This document shows positions 22,821 through 34,080 of a DNA stretch of 64,000 nucleotides, piece by piece. A program made the position numbers and the translations under genes. The first letter of the stretch is position 1. Each line of letters begins with the position of its first letter. The notes under the pieces are model-generated. The model searched no databases, was not told the origin of the DNA, and was given only the letters and a program-made list of their open reading frames with translations. This stretch comes from Metallyticus violacea (Eukaryota > Arthropoda > Insecta > Mantodea > Metallyticidae): positions 45,682,501-45,746,500 of the forward strand of contig CM060830.1 in the NCBI GenBank assembly GCA_030762175.1, given 5' to 3'.

Positions 22821-24317
22821 AACAAGGCAATTCACAAAATTATCCCATTTGCTCTATTTGTTACATTTGAACTCATTACTTCCGCTGCACTGCAAGATCA
22901 AACTCAACTTCTCTACAGGCAAGCATAAATCTTACAAAATACAACAACTTCCAAGTTACTGGATACCTTAAAACTAATCGACATAGATGGAACAGCATCC
23001 TTTATCGTTATTTATTATAATGAAAAGAAAATAGTCTTCCTTGATAATAGTTATAAACAGGTTTACCTTTCTTCTCTTAACCTCTTTTGCAAAGGAGTGG
23101 AAACATGTTGTAACACCCTGCTCACACCATTCATTAAAACTCTTCATCTCATTCCAAAATGCACTTCCTATGTTCTTCCGGATGTTTTCTTTCATTGATA
23201 AACGTTATTGTCACCAATGATGGAAGATTAGGGAAAATTGCATAGGGAAAATGTCCTCCCTTACCAATAATTTTGGTACTAAATGTTTAATATACAGTAC
23301 ATTTTTACCATTAGCTTCAAAATTTGCACGGTGTATACGCTTTATATACTTCTCTTTTAATGACTGCTCTTTAGGAAATTTAAATGTGTTAGTATGCGGT
23401 GAACTACCATAATCAGAGGTACAATCAGGGACACAAGAGCGACCCATGTTATACTAAACACTTTCTTTTACATAAGTTCATGGCCCTAAATAAATATTAA
23501 CTTAGTAAAAAATTAACGAACTATCACGCAGCTGTTTATATACTTCCAGCTATAAACATCTGTAATAAACCACGTAACTGCAACGAACCAAAAAAAACAA
23601 ACTCGTGTGCTTAATAGCACAAACATGCGTGAACCTCGATTGCCGCCATTTTCTGTACTATCGACATCCGCATTATGGTCTCAGGGTTGGAGACCCTCTT
23701 GGCTGAGTGCACTGTACCAATATGGCCATCATTTTGTCTGTCTTGCACTCTAGCGCCCATACCATGCGGCTGAAGTCTGAAACGCCGCTCATTCTGCTTA
23801 TATTACAACATATTATTCAAAGATTCGTGCAGTAACAAACTTGGAAGGCTCAAAAAGTGTGTTGGTTCGTTTACGCATAGACCTATTACCTGTTTAAGGC
23901 GATCCTTCCGTAGTTTGCACGCTTTGTGTCGCTCCCCTCATCGTTCGGCATGTTTTCAGTGTTGCCGCTTTTTGAATTCACTTCGCTATTTGTTATTTTT
24001 AACCAAAACCGTTTACGAATGACTCGACAGCTGTAGAATGTTGGTTAAATTGATTCAGTGCTGCAACATGTGGAAATAATTTAACGTTTGGTGCATTTTT
24101 CGATCTGCTGTAATGTCTAACGGCCTGGTGTAGGATTTAATTATCATAAATAACAATTTCCCCTGCATATGTTACTTATTTTTTTTAAATTTGATTTCAA
24201 TTACAGTAATAAAAGCTACTCTTTTATATATTTCAGTTTTAGGGTGCATTAAATGTTATTTCCCTTTACAATGATTTTGTTAGAGCGCTAATTATCATTG
24301 TGGTTTTGCGCCTTATA
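22821..24317. other. No gene or repeat family recognised
   Basis: Includes the minus-strand frames 23195-22974 and 23447-23211 (73 and 78 codons) without recognisable domains. The part 23620-23800 is somewhat richer in G+C, with no assignable content. Confidence 0.4.
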
Positions 24318-24375
24318 ACTTCAGTGTCCACCGCCTTTGATACCTCAGTAGTTGAAACGGGCATTAAACACTATT
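24318..24375 (+). mobile_element. SINE-B 3' fragment
   Basis: Only the last ~55 bases of SINE-B are present: cagtgtccaccgcctttgat, acctcagtagttgaaacggg and cattaaacactattaaaaaa with its A-rich tail. This is a strongly 5'-truncated copy. Confidence 0.75.
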
Positions 24376-25724
24376 AAAAAAAGAAATCATAAGCTGATGC
24401 TTTCTATGCAGATCGTGTTTAGAATTTGTTAATGCTTCTATAAAACTTTTGAAATCGCACTTCTCCCCTCCTCCCCGAACGGAAAACAAATACAAGCTTA
24501 ATAAATGTTTTGTAAACAGTACCAAAAGTGGCGTTTTCTTGGAATGGAAACGTAGCTGAATTAAGTCTAAAATTATACCGGTATGAGAATGTAACATTGG
24601 ATAATAACTGGATAATTTTAATATATGTACACAAATCATGAAAAAGTTTTATTTTATTTATTTTTTACGCCAATACCTTTTTAGTTGATTTTATCTTTTT
24701 AATACATTTTTTCGTGTAAGAAATGTTTGAATAAATTTCACATTTTTAGCCGAAGTTATTTTTCCAATTAAAACAGAAATTTGCGTTTATGTGAATCAAA
24801 GTCGTCGTTTTTTGCTGATAAACGAGAAGTTCCTGGTATTAAGCAAGCTTCTGAAGTATATGAGACATTTGAAAGTGTTCTGTCACGAAAACTTGGCCGT
24901 GAAACTTTCCTTTCATTATTTTTATGTAATAAGTAGAAATAAAGCTTACAAAAGGATTTCCTACTGTGATATTGTTTAAGTTCCATTGTCTCAATGGATG
25001 TGAAAGGTCTTTTTTTGGCATACAAGCTTATCACACATTTTATTTAACTATGTATTTAATGCAGTAGCTTTGACAATGACGTTAGCCATAAATATCGCAA
25101 CACACACACAAAAGAGAAATTATGTAACAAATTAAAAAAATTATATATAATTTGTACAATAATCTTCCCAAGCACAGGTTCATAAACTTCTTTAGTTCAA
25201 GGCACGTTTTTTAGTCGTGTGAAAATAGCGGCACACCCCTATTGTTAAAGTAACAGTTTTCCACAACATACTGGCCTTCAGTAAATGTAAGAAACATGAG
25301 CGACTACTTTCTGTAGACAGCGTGTTTGCATTTTCTCTCCGCATTGAACACATTTCCCCCAAATTGCAGCAATACAGGGCATTCTTAGTTTTTGAGCTTG
25401 TATTACTGCAATTTTCTAAGATAAATAGATAAAACACTAAAGTATTTCACACAAACCTATTTTTATGTGTTCATACTTTCCTAATGTAATCTTGTTACGC
25501 GGCACACTCTTTGAGAACACCTGCTCCAGGGTATTCATCTTCTCTCTTGCCTCCCAGTATTTAACAGATTTCAATAATGATACTAGAGAAAGGCAGCAAT
25601 TTATGAAACTAGCTCCACAAATATGAGAGTTCCAAAGTGCTTATGATTTACAATAATACCAATTAAGAAGGTTTTTGACATTGCTTTTAGAAGACTACCC
25701 CTTCGACACTGTCTCCTGCGTCGT
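24376..25724. other. Nothing recognised
   Basis: AT-rich. Overlapping frames of 60-91 codons occur on both strands around 24364-25034, and 25192-25437 is open on the minus strand. None has a supported identity. Confidence 0.4.
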
Positions 25725-25824
25725 GCCGATTGGCCCAATTGGCTAAGTGCATCTCGGCGTGTTATGAATCGTGTTGCACTGTGCGCGCGCTGGGCTTTAG
25801 AGATTAGGTTCAAATACTGGCCCG
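25725..25824 (+). repeat. tRNA-like sequence, probably an old SINE head
   Basis: An A-box-like tggcccaattggctaag (25732) and a B-box-like aggttcaaatac (25806) are spaced about 74 bases apart, wider than a normal tRNA without a long variable arm. There is no clean acceptor-stem pairing, so this is not called a functional tRNA. It may be the head of a SINE family different from A, B and C. Confidence 0.35.
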
Positions 25825-26655
25825 CGAAAGTAAAGAGAGAAGATAGAAATAATGATTATTCTGTGTTATTTATTATGTAAAACTTCGCGAATTATGTAAA
25901 TGTCAAGTAACAAACTATTATAAGAATATACTTTATTGAACATAATAAACAAATTCAAATAACTTTACATTAATGTGAAATGACAAATATGTCATTGAAT
26001 GATATTATATTCTTGATAGGTATTCTTATGTACAAAAAAGATTAAAAAAACCCAGGAGTAATTATGGAACAACTTGTACACAGTCGATATAGGAAAACTC
26101 CCTTACAATACGATCTGGTGAATGAGGCAGGTTACTTGAGAGCACCGTAAGATGAGAAGATTCATTCGGTTTATATAACAGTAATAGAACATCTTTTTCT
26201 TATTATTACATCATTTTAGGTATTTGTTTCTTTTGTTTCTGTCACCCAATATAGCTATGATTTCTTTTAATTTAATGTGTAAATGTTTAAATGTGCTTTT
26301 TGCTAATCTTATATGCAAGTGCGATAAATATATTTTCCTTACATTTTCAGACGTTTGGTGTCTTAATATCCAATGTCTAAGATACTTTAAGGTTATATGA
26401 AGGACCCAAGGGGAGTAATAAGTGACAATTGGTTGTGCAAGGTGGGAAAGGGCTAGAAAAAATTGGAATGGCAGTTGGGAAAAACAGTTAGGATTTTGGA
26501 AAGGAGTAAGTTAATACAAACAATCTGGATTAGCTTTAAGGACGATTTTTTAAAATTATATAGAATAATTAAAACAATTTGGGAACTGGAAAAATATGTA
26601 TGTGAATCGTTTGGAAGTTCGATAAATGTCCATAAAATGACGAGAAAATCCATTA
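25825..26655. other. Nothing recognised
   Basis: AT-rich, no supported coding content. Frames on opposite strands around 26453-26753 overlap the palindrome at 26656 and are probably chance. Confidence 0.4.
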
Positions 26656-26691
26656 AATGGTATATTTTTAGCAAGCTAAAAATATACCATT
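26656..26691. repeat. Perfect inverted repeat (17-bp arms, 2-nt spacer)
   Basis: aatggtatatttttagc, spacer aa, then gctaaaaatataccatt: 17 of 17 pairs match. This could extrude as a near loop-less hairpin. No flanking direct repeat or transposon end was recognised. Confidence 0.95.
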
Positions 26692-26884
26692 GTAACGGTT
26701 TATTACAGTATCAGCCAGATGTGGCACATAGTGAACGTTTGACAGTCATTTGAATCGACTATAAAAATTGGGAGAGGGGAATAAATTCGTTGTAATGATT
26801 AAACATTTTAATATGAAGAACTGAAAGGCTGCACAGTTAGATAAAGTTCATAGAAACTTTACCAGCGTTGAATATAATCCATTC

Positions 26885-27428
26885 TAACATGGCCGTACAT
26901 GTACCGAAGATGAAGAGATCTTCGCATGCTTCTTTAGGTTATTACGACGGATATAATTGAAAACAATTCATGCTATCGAAATGGAAGAGCTCATCTCTAC
27001 TGCAGCGTGCACGATTGATACTGTTATTGTTGAATGTGAACCAAAATCGCAAGCGAAAGAAGTTTTTAATGCAGAGTTAGACAAATTTTAATCACAATGA
27101 GCAGAACTTTTTGTCAGTGAACGAAACTTAAACCCACCTGTATACATCTGCGTCGAAACGGCATCAAATTAGTGGCGAATAACAGGTGAAAATGCGCCGA
27201 AGAGGCTGTAAACCATTTCTGGGGAGAGGGAAATTCCAAGGAAAATTATAGTAGAGGGTAAACAATAACAGGTGTTTATTATGAAGATTTTTCGACTGTT
27301 TGAAAGATGAAGTGACAAAGATTGGCTTACCATTTCACCAGAACAACGCGCCGTCTCACTCGGCAGTCGCAGTAGCTAAAGTGCACGAATTGTGTTGCTT
27401 ATGTTTCCTCACTCACCCTCTTCCCAGA
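26885..27428 (+). pseudogene. Mariner-type transposase relic, 3' part cut by SINE-C
   Basis: Pieces of a mariner transposase read in order on the plus strand with frame changes. RITGENAPKR (27176-27205) matches the TGExAPKKAK block after the first catalytic Asp. After decayed sequence comes TITGVYYEDF (27266-27295), then MKDEVTKIGLPFHQNNAPSH (27300-27359), where the expected second catalytic Asp (HQDNAPSH) reads Asn. VAKVHELCCLCFLTHPLPR (27372-27428) follows. Similarity then ends abruptly in a (ATTGG)-type repeat that starts SINE-C copy 1, so the third catalytic block is missing. The upstream portion 26885-27150 is only weakly alignable. Confidence 0.75.
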
Positions 27429-27545
27429 TTTGGATTGGATTGGGTTATAGGATATTTCGGTAGTTCAGTTTGTGCTCAAGAGCTAACCGTTTATGCCCAG
27501 GTCCCAACTATTGAAACATATGTGCTGAGAACACTACTTCTCCGC
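27428..27545 (-). mobile_element. SINE-C copy 1, tail-end fragment
   Basis: Begins (in plus-strand view) with ttggattggattgggtta, the reverse of a CCAAT pentanucleotide tail. It continues with gatatttcggtagttcag and tgctcaagagctaaccg, shared with copies 4 and 6. It interrupts the mariner reading frame at the residues preceding the expected third catalytic block. The tRNA-like head is not present here. Confidence 0.68.
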
Positions 27546-27719
27546 AACCATTCTTATAAATGCAAGGAAGAAAATAGCGGCACCCACTCGCCAGTGCTTG
27601 TGACGATTCTCCATATGTACCGCCTCCTCCAGAATTTTTTGTTATTTGAAATACATCAGAAGACATCCAACCAATTTTCAATTTTTTTGTAAATAATGTG
27701 GATTAAATAAAGATAAAGA

Positions 27720-28250
27720 TAGCCTTCTGTGTCCCTTACAAGGCAAAGGTCTCTTAACAAGTAGGGAAGGCTCGCCTTTTCCTAACGCGGTGAGCTACTC
27801 CACGCTAGTTATTCGTATGCTGTTTCAGACACCCTGACTGATTTTTTCTTTGGTTACTCCATTACTGCACTGCACTCTCGAGAGATTTCTATTTTTCTCT
27901 TCCTCTTGCTATTCTTGACCATTCTGGACCTGCAGGTTCCTTGAAGAGGTCTGTCCGTCTTCTTCTGGGTCTGCCTTGTGTCCTTTTTCCTATCGAGTCC
28001 CACATGGAGATCTTGTAGGTCCACCTATTGTCCTGCATTCTTGCGACGTGACCTCCCCATTGTCATTTCCTTCTGGTAGCTATTTGTGCTATGTCTGTTG
28101 TCTGAAATAACTGGTATTTTGTCCTTCAAAGTTATTCCCAGAATCTTGCGTGACATTTTTCTTTGGCATATTTAAATTTTGTTCTTTTGTTTTTCTGGTA
28201 GTGACCATATCTGGCACCCAATAGTAATACGGGCATATACGGGTTTCGAG
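27720..28250 (-). pseudogene. RTE-like LINE reverse transcriptase, C-terminal relic
   Basis: Minus-strand pieces match the C-terminal segment typical of RTE/BovB-like LINE polyproteins. AKEKCHARFWE (about 28170) corresponds to the RKMLGI region. GHVARMQDNRWTYKISMWDS (about 28060-28000) corresponds to GHIARMxDxRWTxR. GKRTQGRPRRRRTDLF (about 27990-27945) corresponds to GKRxRGRPxTRWxDDL, and PAGPEWSRIARGREKWRDLS (about 27930-27870) to the GxxWxxxAQDRxxWRxLE motif. At least two frameshifts separate these blocks. The palm domain and the 5' end are absent, consistent with a 5'-truncated dead insertion. RTE-type machinery commonly mobilises tRNA-SINEs, but the link to SINE-A, -B or -C here is inference. 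Confidence 0.75.
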
Positions 28251-28839
28251 CGTCTGGAATATTTTCTTAGCTGGTGTATGGTTTAACAGTATAAACTTAA
28301 TAAGAGCCCAAATTGCTCTCCAGGTTTATGAGATTCTTCTTTCCTTTTTCTATTTTAACTTGGAAGGAATTACTAATGGATAATAAATAAAATACGCAAA
28401 TCAAGGACTTGAAGAGATTTGACGATATTCTGTGTATTATTTGATGTTATAAGGTATACTAAACTAATTAAATTTCAGAAAACCCAAGAAATGGAATTAT
28501 AAAATATGGTTATATTACTATTGTGCTCTTTCTATAGAGTTGAGTTGTAATTATTTATCGATCATGCTTCTAAGGTTGACTTGACCACGGTTTGTAAATG
28601 TTTAAGTAAATAGAATACATTCACATCTTGCATATAATGTCTTAATATTCATTCACAAAAAGTGATAAAGTTATGGAACCTTTATCAGCAACAGAACTGA
28701 TCTGTGCATCAACTTATGATTCTGGACTAGTTACACAATACAGTCACGTCTGCAATGATGGAACATGCTAATGTTCTTATTCAGGACGATCGGAAAGTAG
28801 CAACCAACTTGCTATTCAACAATAACGGCATCTGTGGGA
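28251..28839. other. Nothing recognised
   Basis: AT-rich interval between the LINE relic and SINE-C copy 2. Confidence 0.4.
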
Positions 28840-29105
28840 AGAATGGATGAGGTGAAAGAGGCATCTGATGGCCGGGATCCAGGAATGGTGAGAAACCAAG
28901 ACATTCAAATGCCTCAGGAGAACAGTTTATAGCCCACCTCACTTGGCACTTTCAGTTCTGTAACAGAAACAACGGAACGAAATGGAGAGCAGCAGTACAT
29001 GGGCAAGAAAGATTGTAAGCGATCAGCTCCAAGAGATTTGAACCTGGGACTCCTAAGCGCTACTACCTAACCGTTCAGCTGGGTGGACTGGTTTGGGTGA
29101 TTAGC
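28840..29105 (-). mobile_element. SINE-C copy 2, head half
   Basis: In minus reading it begins with a tRNA-like head: an A-box-like agctgaacggttaggtag near 29080 and a B box ggttcaaatctc near 29040. It then runs into the body shared with copies 3 and 4 (ttctgtaac-agaa and gcccacctc in plus view, plus gatgaggtgaaagaggc near 28847, which resembles copy 5). The tail half is missing or diverged. This copy is the best evidence that SINE-C has a tRNA-derived promoter. Confidence 0.6.
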
Positions 29106-30564
29106 GAGGGAACATAGAAACAACATATACTACAACAATTAAATATATAAAATATAACTGGTTAATATTCAAATACGGAAAATATTGGTATCAATCGCAT
29201 CCCATCTATAAAAAGACCCAGGAAAAGCTGGTAGAAACAAACTCACTTGAGTAAGGAAATGTCCCCAAAACCTCAAATTTCTGAGAAGCTCTTGGCGCCT
29301 ATTGCTTTCTAGAAAATTAATACCATTAAGAGTTAGAACATGCACGGACTTCTGTTGAAAGTCAAAGCATTGTGGTTTTTGAAGAATCAACCCGGCTGAG
29401 ATCTAAAGACGATAGAAATTAAGTTTAAGAATAGTATAGTGGAACACAAACGAATGTGACAAGAAAAAAAGGAAGAAACGCCGAAAAGATGCAAAGAAAA
29501 ACGAAGAGAAGAAGATACTGGTTAGCGGTGCCTCTTGCACTTGTCAAGAATGGTGTAAACTCCGAAGTTCAGCTGATAAAGCCAATTTTTCAAATTGAGT
29601 CTGCCAACGATAAACATGCTATTGAATAATTAGTTTTCAGTGGTTTGAGGGGAAAATATCATGATTTAAACAAGAAGAGCAGCGATGTACGTGGGTGTTC
29701 CAAATCGTCCTCGCTTTGACCATGAAAACCAGCTTTATTTACGCAACACACCAGGAAAAAAGAGGGGGAAAAACTCGAAAATTGCAGAAAATTAAGTGAT
29801 AGCGCAAGAAGCTATAAAAACAGATTGCATAATGCAGCAAAGTTGAGCGGTTTTATCGCCTGGGGTTCGTGTAGTAGTTTTATGTTAAACTTTCAGAAGA
29901 ATGTAACATCTAGAATATTTTTTAAGTTGCTTTAGATAGCTTCACGTAAAATAAGAGCATAATTTTGTTCACACTGAATGGGGGGATGTTGAAATTGTTC
30001 TTTTTATATGTAATAGCTGTTCTGTCCATTTGATCAAATAGGCGAAATTTCTCTTTTCTGCGTTGCTCATATAAAGCTAAAGCTTATGATTAGTAGTGTC
30101 TATAAGGAGATTTTAGTCGCCTCTGATACTCAAATATTTTTCACGAAGACTTTCTTCGAAATTTCCATGGTAAGCAGAGTCCAATCGGATAACCTCCCGG
30201 TTATAAAACATTCAATCCAAAAAATTATGGTTCGAGTCCATGCCGTATTATTTTTTAGTGATTCAGCTCTTAAACACAGGACGTTATTTATAAATCTTGT
30301 CCACTCACGCGGTTTTTTTGCATCTTGGCTACTAGGAGTACTGCAGCTGGCGGCGCACGTGCTTTAATTCCGTTTTCCCCTTTCTGAACCTGTTCCCAGT
30401 CGATCTCATGTCATTATACAATCATTCGCGAAAATTGCGTGTAAACATTATTTTAAACACGAGTCAGTTCCTCGCGTGAGTGCAGAATTTATTCAGAATT
30501 GATTCCTAATCATTTGCCTTCTTCCAGAACTGCAGTTTACGATATTATGCACATAATTACTACA
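29106..30564. other. No gene or repeat family recognised
   Basis: AT-rich; frames at 29169-29390 (-) and 30086-30367 (+) lack recognisable domains. Confidence 0.4.
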
Positions 30565-31130
30565 TTCTACTGAATATAGAAGGGCTGCTCCCATATCAGA
30601 TTTTGGGACAGAAACCTTTCCAAAGCGCAAACTACCGTAACGGCGCACAGAGCACCAGCCTACCTCACGGAAAATTCTTGGAAATGAAAAAACCATTCCA
30701 GCATTCGCCTAAGCATCAGGGTAAAGAACGGAAAAAAAAAAAAACCAAAATCAGGATTCTTAGGAACTTAACCCGGGGTCACTCGTGTTAATGCCTAAGC
30801 CACCCGGTCGGTCCTGATGGTGTAGTGGTTACCATACTTGCCTCCTAAACCCAAGATCGCGGGTTCGAACCGGGCCAGGACCTATGAATTTTTTCGGCAT
30901 AAAAATCGTAAGCATGGCTTCCTTCGGAAGGGAAGTAAAGCCGTGGATCCCGTGTCGTACATTTACGGCACGAAAAAGAACCTCAAGCCTGAAAGAGAGG
31001 CATCTGGGCAAAATTTGTCGGCCATTTCACGCCCAGAATTGAATGGGACGCTGATGACCTGAGATGTTAAAGAGAGTCCATAAATAAAACAAATTTGAGC
31101 CACCCGCTCTGTCCCCAATGGTGAACTGAC
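30565..31130 (-). mobile_element. SINE-C copy 3, interrupted by SINE-A copy 7
   Basis: Left part 30565-30806 carries gaaacctttccaaagcgc, gcaccagcctacctcac and ccagcattcgcctaagca, shared with copies 4 and 6, and an A-rich stretch at 30732-30743. The head region (aagccacccg) is split by SINE-A copy 7 and resumes at 31098-31130. The duplicated agccacccg is the SINE-A target site. Confidence 0.68.
30808..31097 (+). mobile_element. SINE-A copy 7, full length, with target-site duplication
   Basis: The best representative of SINE-A. The head ggtcctgatggtgtagtgg contains a good A box, and gcgggttcgaacc is a consensus B box. Overall the head resembles tRNA-Gly. The body has cttccttcggaagggaag, gtacatttacggcacg and aacctcaagcctgaaag; the tail is gagtccataaataaaac. 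A target-site duplication agccacccg lies at 30798-30806 and 31098-31106. It is inserted in SINE-C copy 3. Short antisense and sense frames across it (30829-31062) are not genes. Confidence 0.95.
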
Positions 31131-31145
31131 CTTTATTTTGGGAAA

Positions 31146-31150
<5 letters not shown>

Positions 31151-31216
<66 letters not shown>
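31151..31216. repeat. (ATT)n microsatellite
   Basis: About 22 ATT units directly downstream of the SINE-A/SINE-C nest. Confidence 0.95.
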
Positions 31217-31596
31217 TACGCGTGTTCATTCACTATTAAATTCCCTCGCAGACTACTGATACTTATTTCATATTATGTACACCCCATTGACAAAAAACAT
31301 GAGTCATCTTGAAGGCAAAATTCTTCTAATTCCTACTCGCTACAGCACGCAGTTTACAAAATAACCAACAAGACTATATACCTACACCGCAGCAGTTGTG
31401 TTATATGGCATGAACTAAAGACACCGTCTAGTGTATGTTCTGTTACCTCTTTGGCAGTGTATGCAGTGATGCTGTCGTTAAGAGCGCAGGTTCGCCTCCC
31501 GCTTTTTTTTTTTTTAAATAAACCTTTAAATTATGATAAATTTAGTATTTTAATATTATTTCCCATGTACAGCAAGTCTTAAACTTTAACATGTCA

Positions 31597-31715
31597 CTTG
31601 TCTTCTTACCATTGAAGGAATAGCGATCTCAAGTGTGACTTTATCTTAGTGTTTTATCCTTTTCTACCTCTATAATTACTGTTAATTTGTTACATTGTTA
31701 ATAGTGTTACTTTAT
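31597..31715 (+). repeat. RepD copy 2
   Basis: Shares cttgtcttcttaccattgaa, ctcaagtgtgacttta, aagtg/tagtgttttatcc and gttaatttgttacattg with the copy at 45080-45215. The central GTTCGAAATATAG segment is deleted here. It is followed by an (AT)n run at 31732-31773. Confidence 0.75.
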
Positions 31716-31731
31716 TTTTCTTTTTCTTTTA

Positions 31732-31740
31732 TATATATTT

Positions 31741-31773
<33 letters not shown>
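31732..31773. repeat. (AT)n microsatellite
   Basis: TA-dinucleotide run with a few interruptions; the same AT-rich context follows RepD copy 3 at 45220-45242. Confidence 0.9.
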
Positions 31774-31775
<2 letters not shown>

Positions 31776-32204
31776 GAACATTGTAATATTTCCTTCAGTA
31801 TTTGTTCTAAGGAAATGCAATATGCTGCACACGCATTCCCTGCACATACAAGAAGGACAAAAGACGGCTTATGGACACAAATTCAAGAAGCCTGGCACGT
31901 TGTATCCTCTCGTCAACACTACTGTAGAAATCTGATATTATCTATGCCCCGAAGATTAAGGGCAGTTTTACATACCCAGGGTTTATATACCCGATATCAA
32001 TTTGTGTTTATTTCTATGTGTTTTCACTTTAGAATATAAATATTTCTGTTTTGTGTTTATTTAGTTATTTCTAAAGAATAGGTTTGTTGATCATTTACGT
32101 TTTTGTGTGTGTGCATAAGGTGATGCCATAAAACTGAAATGATACGTTAAAACAATATTAAGATAACATAATATTCTGCTTATATACTTATAAAATGAAA
32201 CAAT
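31774..32204. other. Nothing recognised
   Basis: AT-rich; a plus-strand frame (31695-32039) is partly composed of the AT repeat and has no recognisable domain. Confidence 0.4.
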
Positions 32205-32280
32205 TGTGTGGAATCTGAACCCAGAAGCTTACGCAGCAGAGCAATGCCTTCTAAACGCTCGGCCACCGCTACTCTGTGCT
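32205..32280 (-). repeat. tRNA-Ser-like sequence, probable SINE head
   Basis: Minus reading gives gtagcggtggccgagcg (A-box type, as in tRNA-Ser), an anticodon-like region, then tctgggttcagattcc (B-box type) at tRNA-like spacing of about 45 bases. Acceptor-stem pairing is poor and no SINE-B body follows, so this may be another tRNA-derived family or a tRNA pseudogene. Confidence 0.4.
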
Positions 32281-34080
32281 ACTGTTTTCTTTCCAGATGC
32301 TTATGATTGTGACCGCGACATTTGCAGGCAAAGCGCACACTGCAGTGTACAGTAGCTGCATGCGCGTTGTAAATACAGCGTTTACGAGTGTCCCCGAAAT
32401 TCTCCGACCGACATGTAGAATCTGGCGATGACTCCCCCCTTTTTCTTTCAAAGGCTGTATCTAACGCAGGTTAAGTCTCAGATAAATAAAAAATGCAAGA
32501 GAGAAAATTGTTCTTGTTTTGTAATTAAAATTTGTATCTTACAACTATACTCTTTCTTCTGCTTGCTAAGTACAAAGGTGGAAAACTACGAGATTTGCTA
32601 TCCGCATCGCTTGTGGCGGAGTTCAACCCAGAGTCCTTCGCTGCTGTGCTTTGCTGACATAGTAGAACTCGGATTTGGCCCTCCCCTGCTGAATATGACA
32701 TATCAGAAGCGTTTATTCCTTTTATTAGATAAGGATAATGTTTCTAGTAGAACTTGCAGAATTTAGTTTTCACTTTTATGACTCCTATATTCTCTGTTAA
32801 GAAATATATCTTTGCCACACATTCTAGCGTTTTTTCCGCCTTTCTCACACGTTTCAACGGTTAGAAATAACCAGCATTTCTTCCCCATTTCAGAAGTCAG
32901 CCATTGTTACGATGTAGGCTTATGGGCACAAGCAGAGGATCTGTTTGGTAGGGAATTATGTGTTGTTTGTAGTGTGATGATGTGGAACATAGTTGGGTTC
33001 TCAAGCAAAAACTTAATATTTTGTTAATTTCTACTTCGATTTCAACAGTAACAAGTAGTAATTGATAATGTTGAATGATCGTCTATGTTGAAACCAAAGT
33101 CTAAATCACTGCTCACTAATTATTAAAAATAAACGTTTCATATATGCGAACATTTCTTGTAAACTGCAGCTTGTTCATTTGTGAAACATGCCTCTGGTCT
33201 CTGGTATAAGCTCAGGAACCTGAAACGACTTGAAGTTATCCAATCTCCTATTAAAAATTCAGGGAAGCAGAATCCGAACCGCTCTGATAAAATTACAATT
33301 CTCCGTGCCTGCGCGGCGTATCAGAAACCGCGTAACTGTATCAGAAAACTGTTTAAGATCCCTGCACTGTTCCTTTGGATACCCCTGGTTTAAAGGGAAA
33401 GTTGTTGAGAAGTTGCAGAAGACGGGCAACCAAGTCACGGGAATACCGGTCGGTCAGTGGCGTGCAGTGTTGTTACAGAGGATACCCGTAGATAAGTACA
33501 TCTCCAACTTTCAGTCTCAATTGATAATCGTGACAAAAGCTGGGAGCTGGGATAAAATCTACGTAAACGAGATGGGTTCATCCGCTTTCCAGATAGAATT
33601 GTCTAAAGCAGAGGGCTGCAATTCAGTGCATACTTTTCCCGTCTCCTTGTGTTTATACCACTAGAACTCTGTGCCATGACAACAGCCGTAACGATTTTTT
33701 TAGAACTATCGCTCATTAAGTATTTTAAAATATTGCTAGTATTTAATGGTTTGAACTTTAACATTAACATTGGAGTATGAGTATTTTGACAATTGTTTTG
33801 TCCAATGTGAAAAATTTAAATTTGTATTTTCTGTGACATTTATAGTATACTTCTCCCCTCTAAAGTGAGTGAGTAAATTTATTACAGTATAATCAGGTGA
33901 TGAAAAAGTCTTGCGTATTGTCGCGTAAGAAAATACGGGATATTTTCAGCAAAGCAAACTGATAGGATACTGGTGATACTAGTGCAAAACAATGCGAAAG
34001 ACAACGTAAAGGAGCAAGTTTTTTTAAACAATTAAAACAATGTGAAAGCAAGATAGTCTTATTTAAAATTATTTAAATAC
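32281..34080. other. Unassigned; includes the longest frame of the window at 33230-33664 (+)
   Basis: The plus-strand frame of 144 codons (33230-33664) has a mixed, soluble-protein-like composition without a signal peptide, transmembrane segment or recognisable family. A second frame, 33181-33393, overlaps it. The surrounding DNA has no other hallmark of a gene that I can see. It may be an exon, a relic or chance. Confidence 0.3.

Noticed and set aside
30838..31062. Frames across SINE-A such as MPPKPKIAGSNRART and similar ones at 61560-61896, 63424-63672, 22488-22835 and 54667-55008
   Set aside because: The same frames recur in every good SINE-A or SINE-B copy, so they are read-through of repeats, not genes.
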